A DNA stretch of 57,752 bases from Planctomycetaceae bacterium (GTDB lineage Bacteria; Planctomycetota; Planctomycetia; Pirellulales; Pirellulaceae): contig SKKK01000262.1 of NCBI GenBank assembly GCA_007121535.1, positions 1 to 57,752 of the forward strand. The letters are read 5' to 3'. The translations under genes and the position numbers were made by a program. Shown piece after piece: positions 43,030 to 52,837 of this stretch; the first letter of the stretch is position 1, and each line of letters starts with the position of its first letter. The notes beneath the pieces were generated by a model. That model made no database searches. It worked only from the letters and a program-made list of their open reading frames with translations, and was not told the DNA's origin.

Positions 43030-43745
43030 ACGGCCGGCTTGGGGTTCCTGGATGTGTCGGTCGACAACGGCCAGGTAATGTTGACTTGTCCAGGCGAACC
43101 TGCCGATCAGCGTAGCGTTGGCCGGGATCGAATTGACCGGCGAACCCGCTTTGACGTTGCAATGGATGGAGCCGGACGAGCACGATTCCAACCAGGATCT
43201 GTTCGCGGGCCGTCTCGAGCTGGTCCCCAACCAGGAGATCCTCTCGCAACTGGGCGGGTTCCTGGACGTTACGCCTCAAGGCGTGCTGACCGGACTGCGG
43301 CAATTGTCCACGTGGCTGACCGGCTTGAGCGACAGCGAAACGCTGAATCGCAACATTCCCCTGACCGGCAAGAACGTCGGCCAGACGTTGGACTGGGGAA
43401 CCGGTCTGGCCGATTCTATCGTCGATCGTTTGGAACGAATCCGGCTGGTGGCCGGCGATCAGGTGTCGCTGGTCGGCGGCCGGGCGACAGACTTGCCTCA
43501 GCGACGGAACTTCGTTCTCGGTAGACCTGGACTGCGTACAGACGATCGCCGACGTGCGGTCGAAGACCGAGCAGGCATCGGATATCGGCAACGGTCCGGT
43601 TGTGGGTCGAAATCAACCAGGACCAAAACGGACTGGCGCTCAGCATGCTGACCGCACCCCACGCGGTGGCTTTCTTGCAGCAAACCCTGTTCGACGGACT
43701 GCACACGGCAGGTCTCGGCGGCAGCGGCTTTTTGCGCGACGCCAA
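43030..43745 (+). pseudogene. Frameshifted remnant of a giant surface protein
   Basis: Protein-like segments appear in changing frames. GLGFLDVSVDNGQVMLTC is near 43035. MAGIELTGEPALTLQWMEPD, QEILSQLGGFLDVTPQGVLT and LRQLSTWLTGLSDSETLNRN, then PLTGKNVGQTLDWGTGLADS, run from 43118 to about 43495. WVEINQDQNGLALSMLT is near 43600. Such Leu/Gly/Asp-rich modules with TWL-GLSDS and GLADSIVDRL occur in the very long repeat proteins of planctomycetes. There is no start, and at least two frame changes, so this is debris. It may be a displaced part of the adhesin region at 48.5-57.6 kb, but the modules are different. Confidence 0.5.
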
Positions 43746-43842
43746 CGACGGACCCCGATGCCACCCGCAACGTGCTACCAGCCGGCACACGTCAAGGACC
43801 ACGCGATGGTTGGCAAGAAAACACAGAAGTATGGATTCTGCA

Positions 43843-46540
43843 TCACGGCGCCAGATCGAACTCGGCCAGCCTGTCGATGGTCGCTTGCATGTCGCAAACG
43901 AATATGGTACCGCTTTCATTGCCCCAGGCGAAAAACCGTCCGTCGGGACTGAATTCCGATTGCAAGCAACTGGTGGGTCCGGTCCCTGCCAGATCAAGCA
44001 ACGCGACATCCAACTCTTCGCCTAACCGGTAGATCCGGAACCCGCCTCGCTGGTGCTTGGCACCGTATATTCCACCGGAACTCAAGGCGCGGTACTCCTG
44101 CATCTCGCCCAACAACTCACCCGTCAGTGGATGGATTCGGCGCGCCGTGCCGTCGCGGCGTCCCACCTGGACAAACCCATACTTCGGATCGACCAGCAGG
44201 TTCGACGCAGTGTCGTCCGTCGGATTCTCCAACGTCCATAACTCGCGGCCGTCCACGCTGTCATAGGCACGAACGGATCGAGAGGTGGATTCCCCCTCGC
44301 TTCGAAGCCCCTCGATGAAAGTCTGCTGGCCGTCGGGAGAGGCCCGGATTTCGAAAAAATACCAATCGAAATCCGTAATCTCCGCCAAGAGCTTTTCAGA
44401 ATCCGGTCTGAACAGAACCCGAATCCGGCAAACCCGCGGATGTTGGTCGGGACGAGCGTGGCTGAAGGGTCCTTCCTGCATGTCAAGAGTCTCGCAACGT
44501 ATCAATAGCAGTCTCCCGTCCGGATGAAAGCGGATGCGGTCGATCAACCCCGGCGGCAACTTCCATTTGCCTTTCAAAACTCCGGATTGCACGTCCCACA
44601 GTGTGGCCCACCTGCCCGACGCGAACGCGATCTGCTTGCCCTCCAGATCGAAGAACAGGTCCGAATTGTCGGTGAAATAGCCTTCTGGAACCCGGAGCAC
44701 GCACATCAAGCGTCCAGATTCCAATTCCCAGATCCCCACTTTCCAGTCGTGAGACAAACCCGCTAACCATCGGCCGTCCGGGGAAAAACAGACTTTGATC
44801 ACCGCCGTCGGTAACCCCCGCAAGGTTTGGATCCCTCGGCCATCTTCCAGTTCCAGAACCGCCACCCGCCCCGGACTGCTGAACGCCTCGATGCACCCGA
44901 ATACCAACTCCCTACCGTCCGGCGAAAAGGCCAGCCCATAGATTGTGTTGCCAGCAGCGATATCGAGCAGCAGTTGGCCGCTGGCGACATCCCAGAGTCT
45001 AACCAAGTAACGCCCGCAGGAGGCGAGTGTGACGCCATCGGGACTGAATTCGACACGATAGATGTGATGCTGAGATCCGCGACTGTAGCTCCGTGGGATC
45101 CGGCGGTTCAGATCCCAGACCGTAACGGTCCCACCGGCATCGCCCGTTGCCAGCAGCCATGGGATGGTGTCCGGGCCGGCGGTGTGGAACACGTCTCGAC
45201 CGAATCCCAGCGCCGTGATACTGACCGAATCGCTGGCCAACTCGACGATGACCTCGCCCGTCGCTACCGCCCAGAGTTGGATTTGGCCCTCGGCATCTCC
45301 CACCGCCATCAGTTTGCCATCCGGGCTGAACGCGATAGACCGGGCTTTCATCGGCCACTGCCGGATCAGCCGCCTTTGCGACACGTTCCACAAGGCGATG
45401 GTCGGCGATCCGTCCGGCAGCACGGGTGATGCGGCCAGCAACGTCCCGGCAGCCGACATGGCCATCACCGGCAGCGTCTGCAACCGCTCCGGCAAATCGA
45501 CTTGATCGAAAGGGATCTCCAATTCGCAGACCATCGTCCGGCTCTCCACGTTCCAAATCTCGTAACTCAGGGAGGAACGGGAAACCACCTGCCAAGGCGC
45601 CCCATCGGTTGCAAAGCCGACCGGGCCTGGGCCAAGCGGCAGCGGAGGCGACAATTCGTCCTGACGACGGTCCCACCAACGAGTTCCGTCCGAGCCGTAA
45701 CCGCCGATCAGCAAGCGTTCGCCATCGGGGCTGAAGGCCACCGAATAAGTTTCGAAGTCGAAGCTCTTGACCCGCCGGACATCGAGGCCCGACAAAGCGG
45801 CCACTGCGGCGTCACTCAGATCAGCTCCCACTCGCACCCCAGCGGCTTGTTCGACCAGTTCCCAGCTACGGACCGACCAACCCTCCCGCCGCTGGCCGGC
45901 TCGAATCCGGTGCAATTCTTGCAACGCCACCTCTCGTCGCTCGTTGCGGACCGCGTTGTAGCCGGCCAGCGAGGCGGCCAGCAGCAGTAGGATCACCAAG
46001 GCGGCGGTCGCGATCACCGCTCCCGTATGCCGCCGGAACTGCCGAGCCAGGCGATGGTGGATTCGGTTGGGATACACCGACACAGGCTCGTCGGCCAACC
46101 AACGCCGCAGATCGTCCGCCAGCGACAACGCCTCGGGATAACGATCCTCGACGCGCCATGACATGGCCTTCAGGCACACGGCTTCCAGTGGCCGCGGTAC
46201 GGATTGGCGCACCTGCCGCGGACGCCGGTAATCGCCCGCTCGCACCCGGCACAATACGTCGTCCAGCGTTTCTCCGGGACGCGGTTCGTACGGCGGATGT
46301 CCGGTAAGGATTTCGTACAAGATGGCCCCTAACCCGAAGATGTCGCTGCTCTTTTCAGCGGACCCCGCGGCCTGCTCCGGAGACATGTAGCGGAGACATG
46401 TAGGGTATCGTACCCACGATCGATAGCTCTAGCCCCGTTCGCGTCAGCGTCGCGGATGGGTCGTCGACGACGAAGGCTCGGGAAGCGATCCAGTTCGAAC
46501 GCCGCACGTTCATCCCCGTCCCGCCAATCGTGCACCGCAT
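43843..46540 (-). pseudogene. Ser/Thr kinase-WD40 protein, N-lobe lost and frameshifted
   Basis: The long open part (46386 to 43843, 847 codons) begins in the kinase activation segment, MSPEQAAGSAEKSSDIFGLG, and finishes the C-lobe. It then has a transmembrane helix (AVIATAALVILLLLAASLAG) and about ten WD40-like blades with repeated VAFSPDGERLLIGG, IAFSPDGKLMAVGD, VEFSPDGVTLASCG and LAFSPDGRELVFG motifs. Upstream, another frame holds FVVDDPSATLTRTGLE and VGTIPYMSP, the DFG-to-APE region. The two frames are separated by a 13-bp tandem duplication at 46378-46403. Further upstream, the glycine loop, lysine and HRD loop are absent. The catalytic domain is therefore dead even without the frameshift. 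The WD40 part could be translated from 46386, but no ribosome site supports that. Confidence 0.8.
46378..46403. repeat. 13-bp tandem duplication causing a frameshift
   Basis: CGGAGACATGTAG occurs twice in a row (46378-46390 and 46391-46403). On the coding strand this duplicates the codons for YMSP of the kinase YMSPEQ motif and moves the frame by one base. Removing one copy rejoins VGTIPYMSP to EQAAGSAEKSSDI. Confidence 0.9.
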
Positions 46541-46603
46541 GCGTGATGGAATGCGTCATCCAATCGACTCCGGAAAAGAACATGCGAAGTGGCAGGGTTG
46601 ATG

Positions 46604-47411
46604 ACTACCCAATCCAATGGTGCATTAGACCGTTCGCCCGAGCCGGTGTCAAGCACCCGTAGAGCTGCCGGTCCGCTGTCGAACCGGCGGTGGACCGCGA
46701 ATGACACGAGCTAGGGAAATTCGGATCGTCAAACGCGATTTCCTTCGCGCGCTCTGGCGGTCAGTCGGTTGCGCTGCTGAGCCGCCCCGATCGGGACAGA
46801 GGCTCAACCCACGAAGATGCGTACACCGTGCGGCGACATTTCACGTGGGTCGGTATCTCCGAGACCGACAATCACGTGGGTCGGTATCTCCGAGACCGAC
46901 GCATTTCTTTCTCGCATTCGCGTTAGATTTTCTCCCCAGCCGCGTACTCTTTCACGGAAAACGAGAAAGGACGTGATTCCCAGTGCGCATCGCTCCCTCG
47001 ATTGCGATGAATTAGGTAGCCACCGGTACGTTCAACCGCGATCAAACGACCAGACGAAAACCCAGCAATCACCCGAACTATTTTGCCACAAACTCAGCAA
47101 ACCCGCAATCTATTGGAAAAATACACGCACAACAGGTGCTGACCAGATACCCCGAAAAATGCTACATAACACCCCCTTGACGAATGACACGTTGACTGGA
47201 TATATCTAATTTAACACCCAATTCTCTTCATAAACACGGAGCGATGGTGATGGTGATGCTGCTGGTAAACGAGATCCAAGCTCGGCAAATGCTGGTCGCC
47301 ATCCACGATTTAGCCGCTCCACGCCAAATCTGCAACCAGCACCTCGCCCGCGCGCGATACCACACTGCTCAACGCGTAAACCACCAGAGCGAACCCCCGC
47401 GCAATCTGAGG
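46604..47411. other. Gene-free stretch upstream of the Rpn gene
   Basis: About 800 bases without a credible gene. It includes a family D-like unit (GGGACAGAGGCTCAACCCAC near 46793) and two 31-bp tandem units. From 46980 to 47220 it is AT-richer (ATACACGCACAACAGGTGC, TGGATATATCTAATTTAAC). No RNA gene or transposase was recognised. Confidence 0.5.
46841..46902. repeat. 31-bp tandem repeat, two units
   Basis: Two units at 46841-46871 and 46872-46902 differ only in the last two bases. Each contains CGTGGGTCGGTATCTCCGAG. The GGTCGGTATCTCCGAGACCG part is itself an imperfect palindrome. Confidence 0.9.
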
Positions 47412-47413
47412 AT

Positions 47414-47450
47414 TCACCACTGACCACTGACTGATCACCAATGACCAATG
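47414..47450. repeat. TGACCAC heptamer array, upstream
   Basis: CACCACTGACCACTGACTGA followed by TCACCAATGACCAATGA. The last part supplies the ATG and the first codons (MTNE) of the Rpn gene. Confidence 0.8.
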
Positions 47451-48412
47451 AACCCCTAACCGAACGTGCCTCGGACGATCTTGTGCAGGACAGCGACTAC
47501 GACGGGGCCTGGAAAGAGGCTTTGCGGCAGTTTTTGCCCGCGATCCTGGAATGCTATTTCCCGGCCATCGCCGCAGCGGTTGACTGGGAGCATCCGCCGG
47601 AGTGGTTCAACAAGGAGTTGAGCCAGATCCTGGGCCAGACCGGCCGGCGCAACCGTACGGTCGACGTATTGGTCAAGTTGTGGTTGCGGGATGGCAGCGA
47701 GCAATGGATCTTGTTGCACGTCGAGGTCCAAACGGGCTACGAGGAGGGTTTTACCCAACGGTTGGCGCTGTACAACAGCGGGCTGTTTTGGATCTTCAAG
47801 CAGCGGGTGGTCACGCTGGCCGTCTTGGCCGATTTGCGCGAAGGCTGGCTGCCGACGGAGGATCGCTTCCAGTTGGCCGATTTCGAGAGCTTGACGCGGT
47901 TCCCGGTGTGCAAATTGATCGACCGTTTGCGGATCGACTGGAAAGACGACCATTCGTTGCCCGTCCAGTTGGCCCGTGCCCAGATTGCCGCTCTGCGCAC
48001 GGCCGGCGATCCGGAGGGCCGGTACCGCGCCAAGTGGCAGCTTGTCCGCAACCTGTACGAAATCGGATACAATGCGGAACAGGTCCGCGAGATGTTCGGG
48101 CTGATCGACTGGATGATGCATCTGCGCGTCGATTTGGAAAAACGATTCAAACAAGAACTGGACGAATTTGAGGAGAGTCTTGAAATGCCGTATGTCACCT
48201 CCGTAGAACGAATTGCCAAAGCCGAAGGCAAGGCCGAACTCTTGCTGGATCAGCTAGCCGAGCGATTCGGAACTGTGCCCGAGGAACTCCAGCAGCGCAT
48301 CCAGGATTTGCCGATGGACCAACTGACGGCCCTCGGGAAAGCCATCCTGCGCTTCCAAGCCATCAAGGATCTGGAGGCCTGGCTCGACGGCCAATCTGCT
48401 TTGGACGACTGA
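47441..48412 (+). CDS. Rpn-family PD-(D/E)XK nuclease / putative transposase with DUF4351
   Basis: The 323-residue protein belongs to the Rpn/PD-(D/E)XK transposase-like group. The nuclease core is RRNRTVDVLVKLWLRDGS with the catalytic Asp, then WILLHVEVQTGYEEGF with the E-x-Q pair, and RLALYNSGLFWIFKQRVVTL. The C-terminus (LLLDQLAERFGTVPEELQQR, DQLTALGKAILRFQAIKDLE) is a DUF4351 domain. E. coli RpnA-type proteins are DNA endonucleases that raise recA-independent recombination; many homologues are phase- or copy-variable. The ATG at 47441 arises from the heptamer repeat, and an upstream ribosome site is not visible. The stop is also inside the downstream heptamer array. It has no signal peptide. 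Confidence 0.85.
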   Translation: MTNEPLTERASDDLVQDSDYDGAWKEALRQFLPAILECYFPAIAAAVDWEHPPEWFNKELSQILGQTGRRNRTVDVLVKLWLRDGSEQWILLHVEVQTGYEEGFTQRLALYNSGLFWIFKQRVVTLAVLADLREGWLPTEDRFQLADFESLTRFPVCKLIDRLRIDWKDDHSLPVQLARAQIAALRTAGDPEGRYRAKWQLVRNLYEIGYNAEQVREMFGLIDWMMHLRVDLEKRFKQELDEFEESLEMPYVTSVERIAKAEGKAELLLDQLAERFGTVPEELQQRIQDLPMDQLTALGKAILRFQAIKDLEAWLDGQSALDD

Positions 48413-48473
48413 CCACTAACCACCGACCACTGACCACTGACCACTGACCACTGACTACTGACCAATGACCAAT
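48410..48473. repeat. TGACCAC heptamer array, downstream
   Basis: About nine units of TGACCAC and variants (TGACTAC, CGACCAC, TGACCAA). It begins with the TGA stop of the Rpn gene. The minus-strand translation is the spurious SVVSGQW repeat. Confidence 0.9.
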
Positions 48474-48571
48474 CTGAGGTGACATCATAGCGCACCGGAC
48501 GAACACCGACACGTTACGGGGCAGAGTGCCAAGGCGTAAGTCGCGCGGGCACATCCGTCAAACGGAGGCTT

Positions 48572-51500
48572 TTGTTTGAGCCGTTGGAATCACGCTGGCT
48601 GTTGACTGGATACTCCGGCCCCGCCCTGGCGTTGGACGGTGTCAACGACTACGCGACCGCCCCCGACCATCCGACCCTGGATCTGGGCGTTGGCAGTGAG
48701 GAGGACTTCACCATCGAGGCCTTCGCGTATGTCCCAAGCGACGACTACACGGGCAACAAGACGCTGATCTACAAGCAGAACGCCTACGCGCTGTTCTTCA
48801 ACCAGAACGGCACCTTTTTCCGGCTCTGGTCCAGTCCGATCAGCACCGACTACGTCACCCTATCGAGCGAGCAAAAGCCTGCCGCCGGCTGGAACCACAT
48901 CGCTGCGGTGTTCGACAACGAATACACCCCCAGCCAGGACCGGATCGCGATCTACCTGAACGGAACCTTGGCAGCCGCTTCGACCGCCGTGAAGTGGACG
49001 CCAGGAATCAACAACTCAACCTCGGCCCTAAACGTCGGGGCCTACCTCGGCGTCAATCCGTTCGGGGGCTCGATCGACGAGCTTCGGTTCTCCGACGTGG
49101 TCCGCTACAGTGGGTCTTCGTACACCGTGCCGACCAGTCCCTTCACACCCGACGCGCACACGCGCGCCCTTTGGCACTTCGACGAACCCGTGGGCTCGAC
49201 CGTCTTTCTCGACTCATCGGGCAACGGCAACACCCTGACCGGAGTCAACGGTGCCCAGACCGGCTATCCGCCCAGCGACGACACGACGCCGCCGACCGTC
49301 GTCAGCCTGTCCCCACCGGACAACGCCACGGGCGTCGCGCTGAACACCAACTTGATCATCACGTTCAACGAGAACGTCCAGAAGGGCACGGGGAATATCG
49401 TTCTGAAGAAATCCAGCGACAACTCGGTGGTGGAAACCATCGCCGTGACCAACGCCGCGGTGAGCATCTCGGGCGCCACGGCCACCATCGTCCGGAGCAC
49501 GACGCTCGCGGAGACCACCGGATACTACGTCGAGGTAGCCAGCGGGGCGTTCAAGGACTTGGCCGGAAACAATTTCGCCGGCATCACCGGTCCCACGGCC
49601 TGGAACTTCACCACGGGCGACTTCACCGCACCGACCGTCGTCAGTCTCTCCCCGCCGGATGATGCTACGGACGTGGAGTTGGACGCCAACTTGATCATCA
49701 CGTTCAACGAGAACGTCCAGAAGGGCACGGGGAATATCGTTCTGAAGAAATCCAGCGACAACTCGGTGGTGGAAACCATCGCCGTGACGAGCGCTGCCGT
49801 GACCGTGTTAGGCGCGACGGCCACGATTGACCTTAGCACGACGCTGGCCGCGAGCACGGGCTACTATGTGGAGGTTGCCAGCGGGGCGTTTGCGGATCTG
49901 GCAGGAAACGCCTTCGGCGGGATCAGCGGCAGCACCGCGTGGAGCTTTACGACGACGGGCGGGATTCCCCCAACAGTCATCGATGTCTCACCATCCTTAG
50001 CTGGTGGAACGCTCGCCGCAGGCACCACCAAGTTGCGAATCACCTTCAGCGAGCCTGTCACGGGGGGCGATCTGGCGGAGAATTACCAACTGCAGAGTCT
50101 CGGCCCCGACGGCCTGCTGGGCACGGTGGACGACGTGATTGTCCCGCTGAGCGTCGGCTACTCCGGCACTACGGCCACGCTCACCTTCGCCCCGCTGACC
50201 GAAAGCGTCTACCGGCTGACCCTGCGCGACACCATCACCGACCTTGACGGAAACCCCTTGGACGGCGACCGCGACGGGAATCCTGGCGGACAGGACCAAC
50301 GCCATTTCGTTGCGATACCCCCCACGGGTGTTATTTTTGTGTCCGGTGCTACGCACCCAACGGGAAACCTTCCCTTCTCGGTGACCGTCGGCGACTTCAA
50401 CGGCGACGGATTTCCCGACCTCGCCGTCGCAAACTCATGGAGTGATAACGTCGTCGTCCTCTTGGGAAATGATAGGCGCACACTTGCCGACTTCGATTCG
50501 CCGGGTGGGTTCCGGTTCGGCGTGCAGCGGCGCGGATTCGGAGCGGGACAACTGGTGAAAGGCTCGGGGAACGCTTTCGACGGACTGGGCCGGCTGGAGG
50601 TCGCCGGGCAGACGTACGGGCCGACGGCGGTCGACGATTTTCTGATCGATGGCGGCCGTACGCTCCTCACACAGGCGGCGGTCATTGCGCAATTGTACGT
50701 ATCGCGCAAGATTACCGTCCCCGCCGCAGGCAGCCAGGACTTCGCCCGCACGGTGGAGGTGCTCGCAAATCCGACCGATGACGCAATCACAACGACCGTC
50801 CGCATCGTAGGGAACCTCGGTTCCGACGGCAAGACAACCGTATTTGCGACCTCCAGTGGCGATACATTGGTGGAAACCGGCGACTGGTGGATCGGTACGG
50901 ACGACGATATCGACGGCGGCGGCACGCCCGCGATTGTTCACTTGATCCACGGTCCGGCGGGGATGCAACCGACGATGGTCGGACTGGCCGGCGACCTGGG
51001 GGACAACATCGCGTGGGAGTACGAGATCACCGTACCCGCCCGCGAAACGGTGCGTCTGGCGCATTTCACGATCCTGGCCGACACACAGGCAGCAGCCAAG
51101 GCAGCGGCCGAGGTGCTGGTCACGCCCGGCGGCTTCGGCGGCCAGGCAGCGGCGTTCTTGAACCAAGACGAACTGGACTCGCTGCTCAACTTCCAGTTCG
51201 AGTTGGGCTCGCTTTCCGCCGAGTTGGGCTCGCTTTCCGCCGAGTTGGACTCGCTTTCCGCCGAGTTGGACGACAACGACAACTTGACCATCACCGACAT
51301 CGACGCAACCGGCAAGGATAACCAGTTGTCGATCCACAACGACGGCGCGGGCAACCTGGTCATTAGCGACGCCAACGAACAATTCACGGGAACTGGCGGC
51401 ATCCCAGGGGCCAGTCTCAGCAACGCCAACAGAACCCTGACCGTGCCGCTGGCGTCGATCACCGGTACGAAGATCATCATCCACGGCGCTGGCGGCGATG

Positions 51501-52837
51501 ATACGCTGACCGTGGACCTGACCCATCCGCTGGGCAAAGCGCTGGATTTCCACGGCGGGGACGGCGACGACACCCTTGTGCTGACCGGCGGCAGTACGCA
51601 TACCAGCACGTTTACGTATCTCAGCGCCAGCGACGGCAGCGTGGCCCTCGATCCGGACGGCCCCGGACCGCTGGACCCGTGGACCGTGACGTACACAGGA
51701 CTGGCCCCGATCACTTCCAGCATCGCCAGCGACGTGGTGGAACTGATCTATACCGGCGGAGACGAGACGATCAGCATCAGCGACGCGGGCGGCGGGCAAA
51801 CCACGGCCGTCAGTACGCTGGGCGGACTGACCACGTTTACCAACCCCACCGAGTCGTTGCGGATCGTCGCCACCAGCGGCACGGACACCGTCAACATCGG
51901 CGCACTGACGGCCGACTACGCCTCGATCGAGATCGTTGGCGACGACTCCACCGACGTGGTCAACTTCAACGGCCCGATCACCTTCGCCGCCGACCACAGC
52001 CTGACAGTCCTGGACGTCGGCACGGTCAACCTGCCCAATACGACCAGCAACATCACCGCCAGCGGCAGCGGAGCGGTGAACATCACGGCGCTGGGCAACA
52101 TCGCCCTGGCGTCCGGTGCCAGCATCACAACGGTCGACGGCGATATCAGCCTGTCCGCCAACCAGCAGGCGACCCCGACGGCGGGAACGTTTACCGGAAT
52201 CTCGCTTAACGGTGCGAGCGTGACGGCTACGGGAGCCGGCAGCATTACCCTCGCAGGACGCGGCGGCACGGAAGGCGAGAATCTCGGAATCCAAATCCAG
52301 AACGACGGGCAGGTGAACGGCACAACAGGAACGTCCAGCATCACGCTCGTAGCCGACTCGATGACGCTGACTTCCAACCTATCGGTCAATGCCGGATCGA
52401 ATGCGGTCGTCCTCCGGCCTCACACGGCCGGAACGCGGATCGACTTGGGCGGCGCGGATGTATTAAGCGGCACACCGCTCACACTGGGCCTGACCGATGC
52501 CGAACTCGACCGCATCATTGCGGGAACGCTGACCATCGGCGATGCAGCCAGCGGCCCGATCACCATCAGCGCGGCGATCAATCGCCCCTCGGCGACCAAC
52601 GTCCACCTAATCAGCGGCGGAGGTATCGTTTTCGATCCTGGTTCGATCGACACCGGCGGCGGCACACTAGTGCTCGACCCCGGCACCGCGGTCCAGCCGC
52701 TGACGGCCGGGACGGACGTAACAGCCAGCACCCTCTCGTTCGCCGACGGGGCACAATTGGCCATCCAGATCAACGGCACGTCGGTCGACACCGGGTACTC
52801 TCAACTGAACCAACGGGGACGGTTCAGTTCTTGGTGA
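48572..52837 (+). CDS. Giant LEPR-XLL surface protein, fragment 1 (N-terminal)
   Basis: This is the 1421-residue N-terminal piece of a large exported protein. It starts at a [16 protein letters not shown], a variant of the LEPR-XLL motif found at the N-terminus of giant planctomycete surface proteins. The same frame is open upstream to 48491 with [13 protein letters not shown], so the real start may be lost. A LamG-like domain occupies about 15-215 ([20 protein letters not shown]). Two nearly identical bacterial Ig-like domains follow at 236-349 and 350-464, then a third, diverged (465-590). An FG-GAP-like calcium motif ([20 protein letters not shown]) is cut short at about 633. Next come a domain with [19 protein letters not shown], a heptapeptide repeat and filamentous beta-repeat regions. 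It ends [11 protein letters not shown] after a frameshift near 52815; the next frame continues the protein. Confidence 0.75.
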   Translation: MFEPLESRWLLTGYSGPALALDGVNDYATAPDHPTLDLGVGSEEDFTIEAFAYVPSDDYTGNKTLIYKQNAYALFFNQNGTFFRLWSSPISTDYVTLSSEQKPAAGWNHIAAVFDNEYTPSQDRIAIYLNGTLAAASTAVKWTPGINNSTSALNVGAYLGVNPFGGSIDELRFSDVVRYSGSSYTVPTSPFTPDAHTRALWHFDEPVGSTVFLDSSGNGNTLTGVNGAQTGYPPSDDTTPPTVVSLSPPDNATGVALNTNLIITFNENVQKGTGNIVLKKSSDNSVVETIAVTNAAVSISGATATIVRSTTLAETTGYYVEVASGAFKDLAGNNFAGITGPTAWNFTTGDFTAPTVVSLSPPDDATDVELDANLIITFNENVQKGTGNIVLKKSSDNSVVETIAVTSAAVTVLGATATIDLSTTLAASTGYYVEVASGAFADLAGNAFGGISGSTAWSFTTTGGIPPTVIDVSPSLAGGTLAAGTTKLRITFSEPVTGGDLAENYQLQSLGPDGLLGTVDDVIVPLSVGYSGTTATLTFAPLTESVYRLTLRDTITDLDGNPLDGDRDGNPGGQDQRHFVAIPPTGVIFVSGATHPTGNLPFSVTVGDFNGDGFPDLAVANSWSDNVVVLLGNDRRTLADFDSPGGFRFGVQRRGFGAGQLVKGSGNAFDGLGRLEVAGQTYGPTAVDDFLIDGGRTLLTQAAVIAQLYVSRKITVPAAGSQDFARTVEVLANPTDDAITTTVRIVGNLGSDGKTTVFATSSGDTLVETGDWWIGTDDDIDGGGTPAIVHLIHGPAGMQPTMVGLAGDLGDNIAWEYEITVPARETVRLAHFTILADTQAAAKAAAEVLVTPGGFGGQAAAFLNQDELDSLLNFQFELGSLSAELGSLSAELDSLSAELDDNDNLTITDIDATGKDNQLSIHNDGAGNLVISDANEQFTGTGGIPGASLSNANRTLTVPLASITGTKIIIHGAGGDDTLTVDLTHPLGKALDFHGGDGDDTLVLTGGSTHTSTFTYLSASDGSVALDPDGPGPLDPWTVTYTGLAPITSSIASDVVELIYTGGDETISISDAGGGQTTAVSTLGGLTTFTNPTESLRIVATSGTDTVNIGALTADYASIEIVGDDSTDVVNFNGPITFAADHSLTVLDVGTVNLPNTTSNITASGSGAVNITALGNIALASGASITTVDGDISLSANQQATPTAGTFTGISLNGASVTATGAGSITLAGRGGTEGENLGIQIQNDGQVNGTTGTSSITLVADSMTLTSNLSVNAGSNAVVLRPHTAGTRIDLGGADVLSGTPLTLGLTDAELDRIIAGTLTIGDAASGPITISAAINRPSATNVHLISGGGIVFDPGSIDTGGGTLVLDPGTAVQPLTAGTDVTASTLSFADGAQLAIQINGTSVDTGYSQLNQRGRFSSW
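49348..49788. repeat. 102-bp identical segments in two Ig-like domains
   Basis: Bases 49348-49449 and 49687-49788 are identical, offset by 339 bases, while the surrounding parts of the two domains differ. Both encode [20 protein letters not shown] and the following residues. Confidence 0.9.
51200..51271. repeat. 21-bp minisatellite in the adhesin gene
   Basis: The unit GAGTTGGGCTCGCTTTCCGC(C) is present at 51200, 51221 and 51242, with a partial fourth at 51263. It encodes [21 protein letters not shown] and ELD. Whole-unit changes would keep the frame. Confidence 0.9.

Larger units (their letters stand above)
47412..48469. mobile_element. Putative compact mobile unit carrying the Rpn/DUF4351 gene
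   Basis: The segment is flanked by a 10-bp direct repeat, CAATCTGAGG, at 47402-47411 and 48470-48479. Both inner edges are arrays of the heptamer TGACCAC and its variants. The nuclease gene's start codon and stop codon both fall inside these arrays. The arrangement suggests insertion of a unit with a target duplication, but a 10-bp match could be coincidence. There are no other genes in it. Confidence 0.35.

Noticed and set aside
47206-47448. An 80-codon minus-strand frame upstream of the Rpn gene
   Set aside because: It reads the heptamer array in reverse and has no ribosome site or known motif.
48250-48495. A small minus-strand protein rich in SVVSGQW
   Set aside because: It is the translation of the TGACCAC heptamer array and of the antisense of the Rpn gene.
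50435-52294. A 619-codon minus-strand open frame opposite the adhesin
   Set aside because: It mirrors the repetitive plus-strand coding sequence, gives a composition-biased product rich in VRDD/GRG strings, and has no ribosome site or domain.
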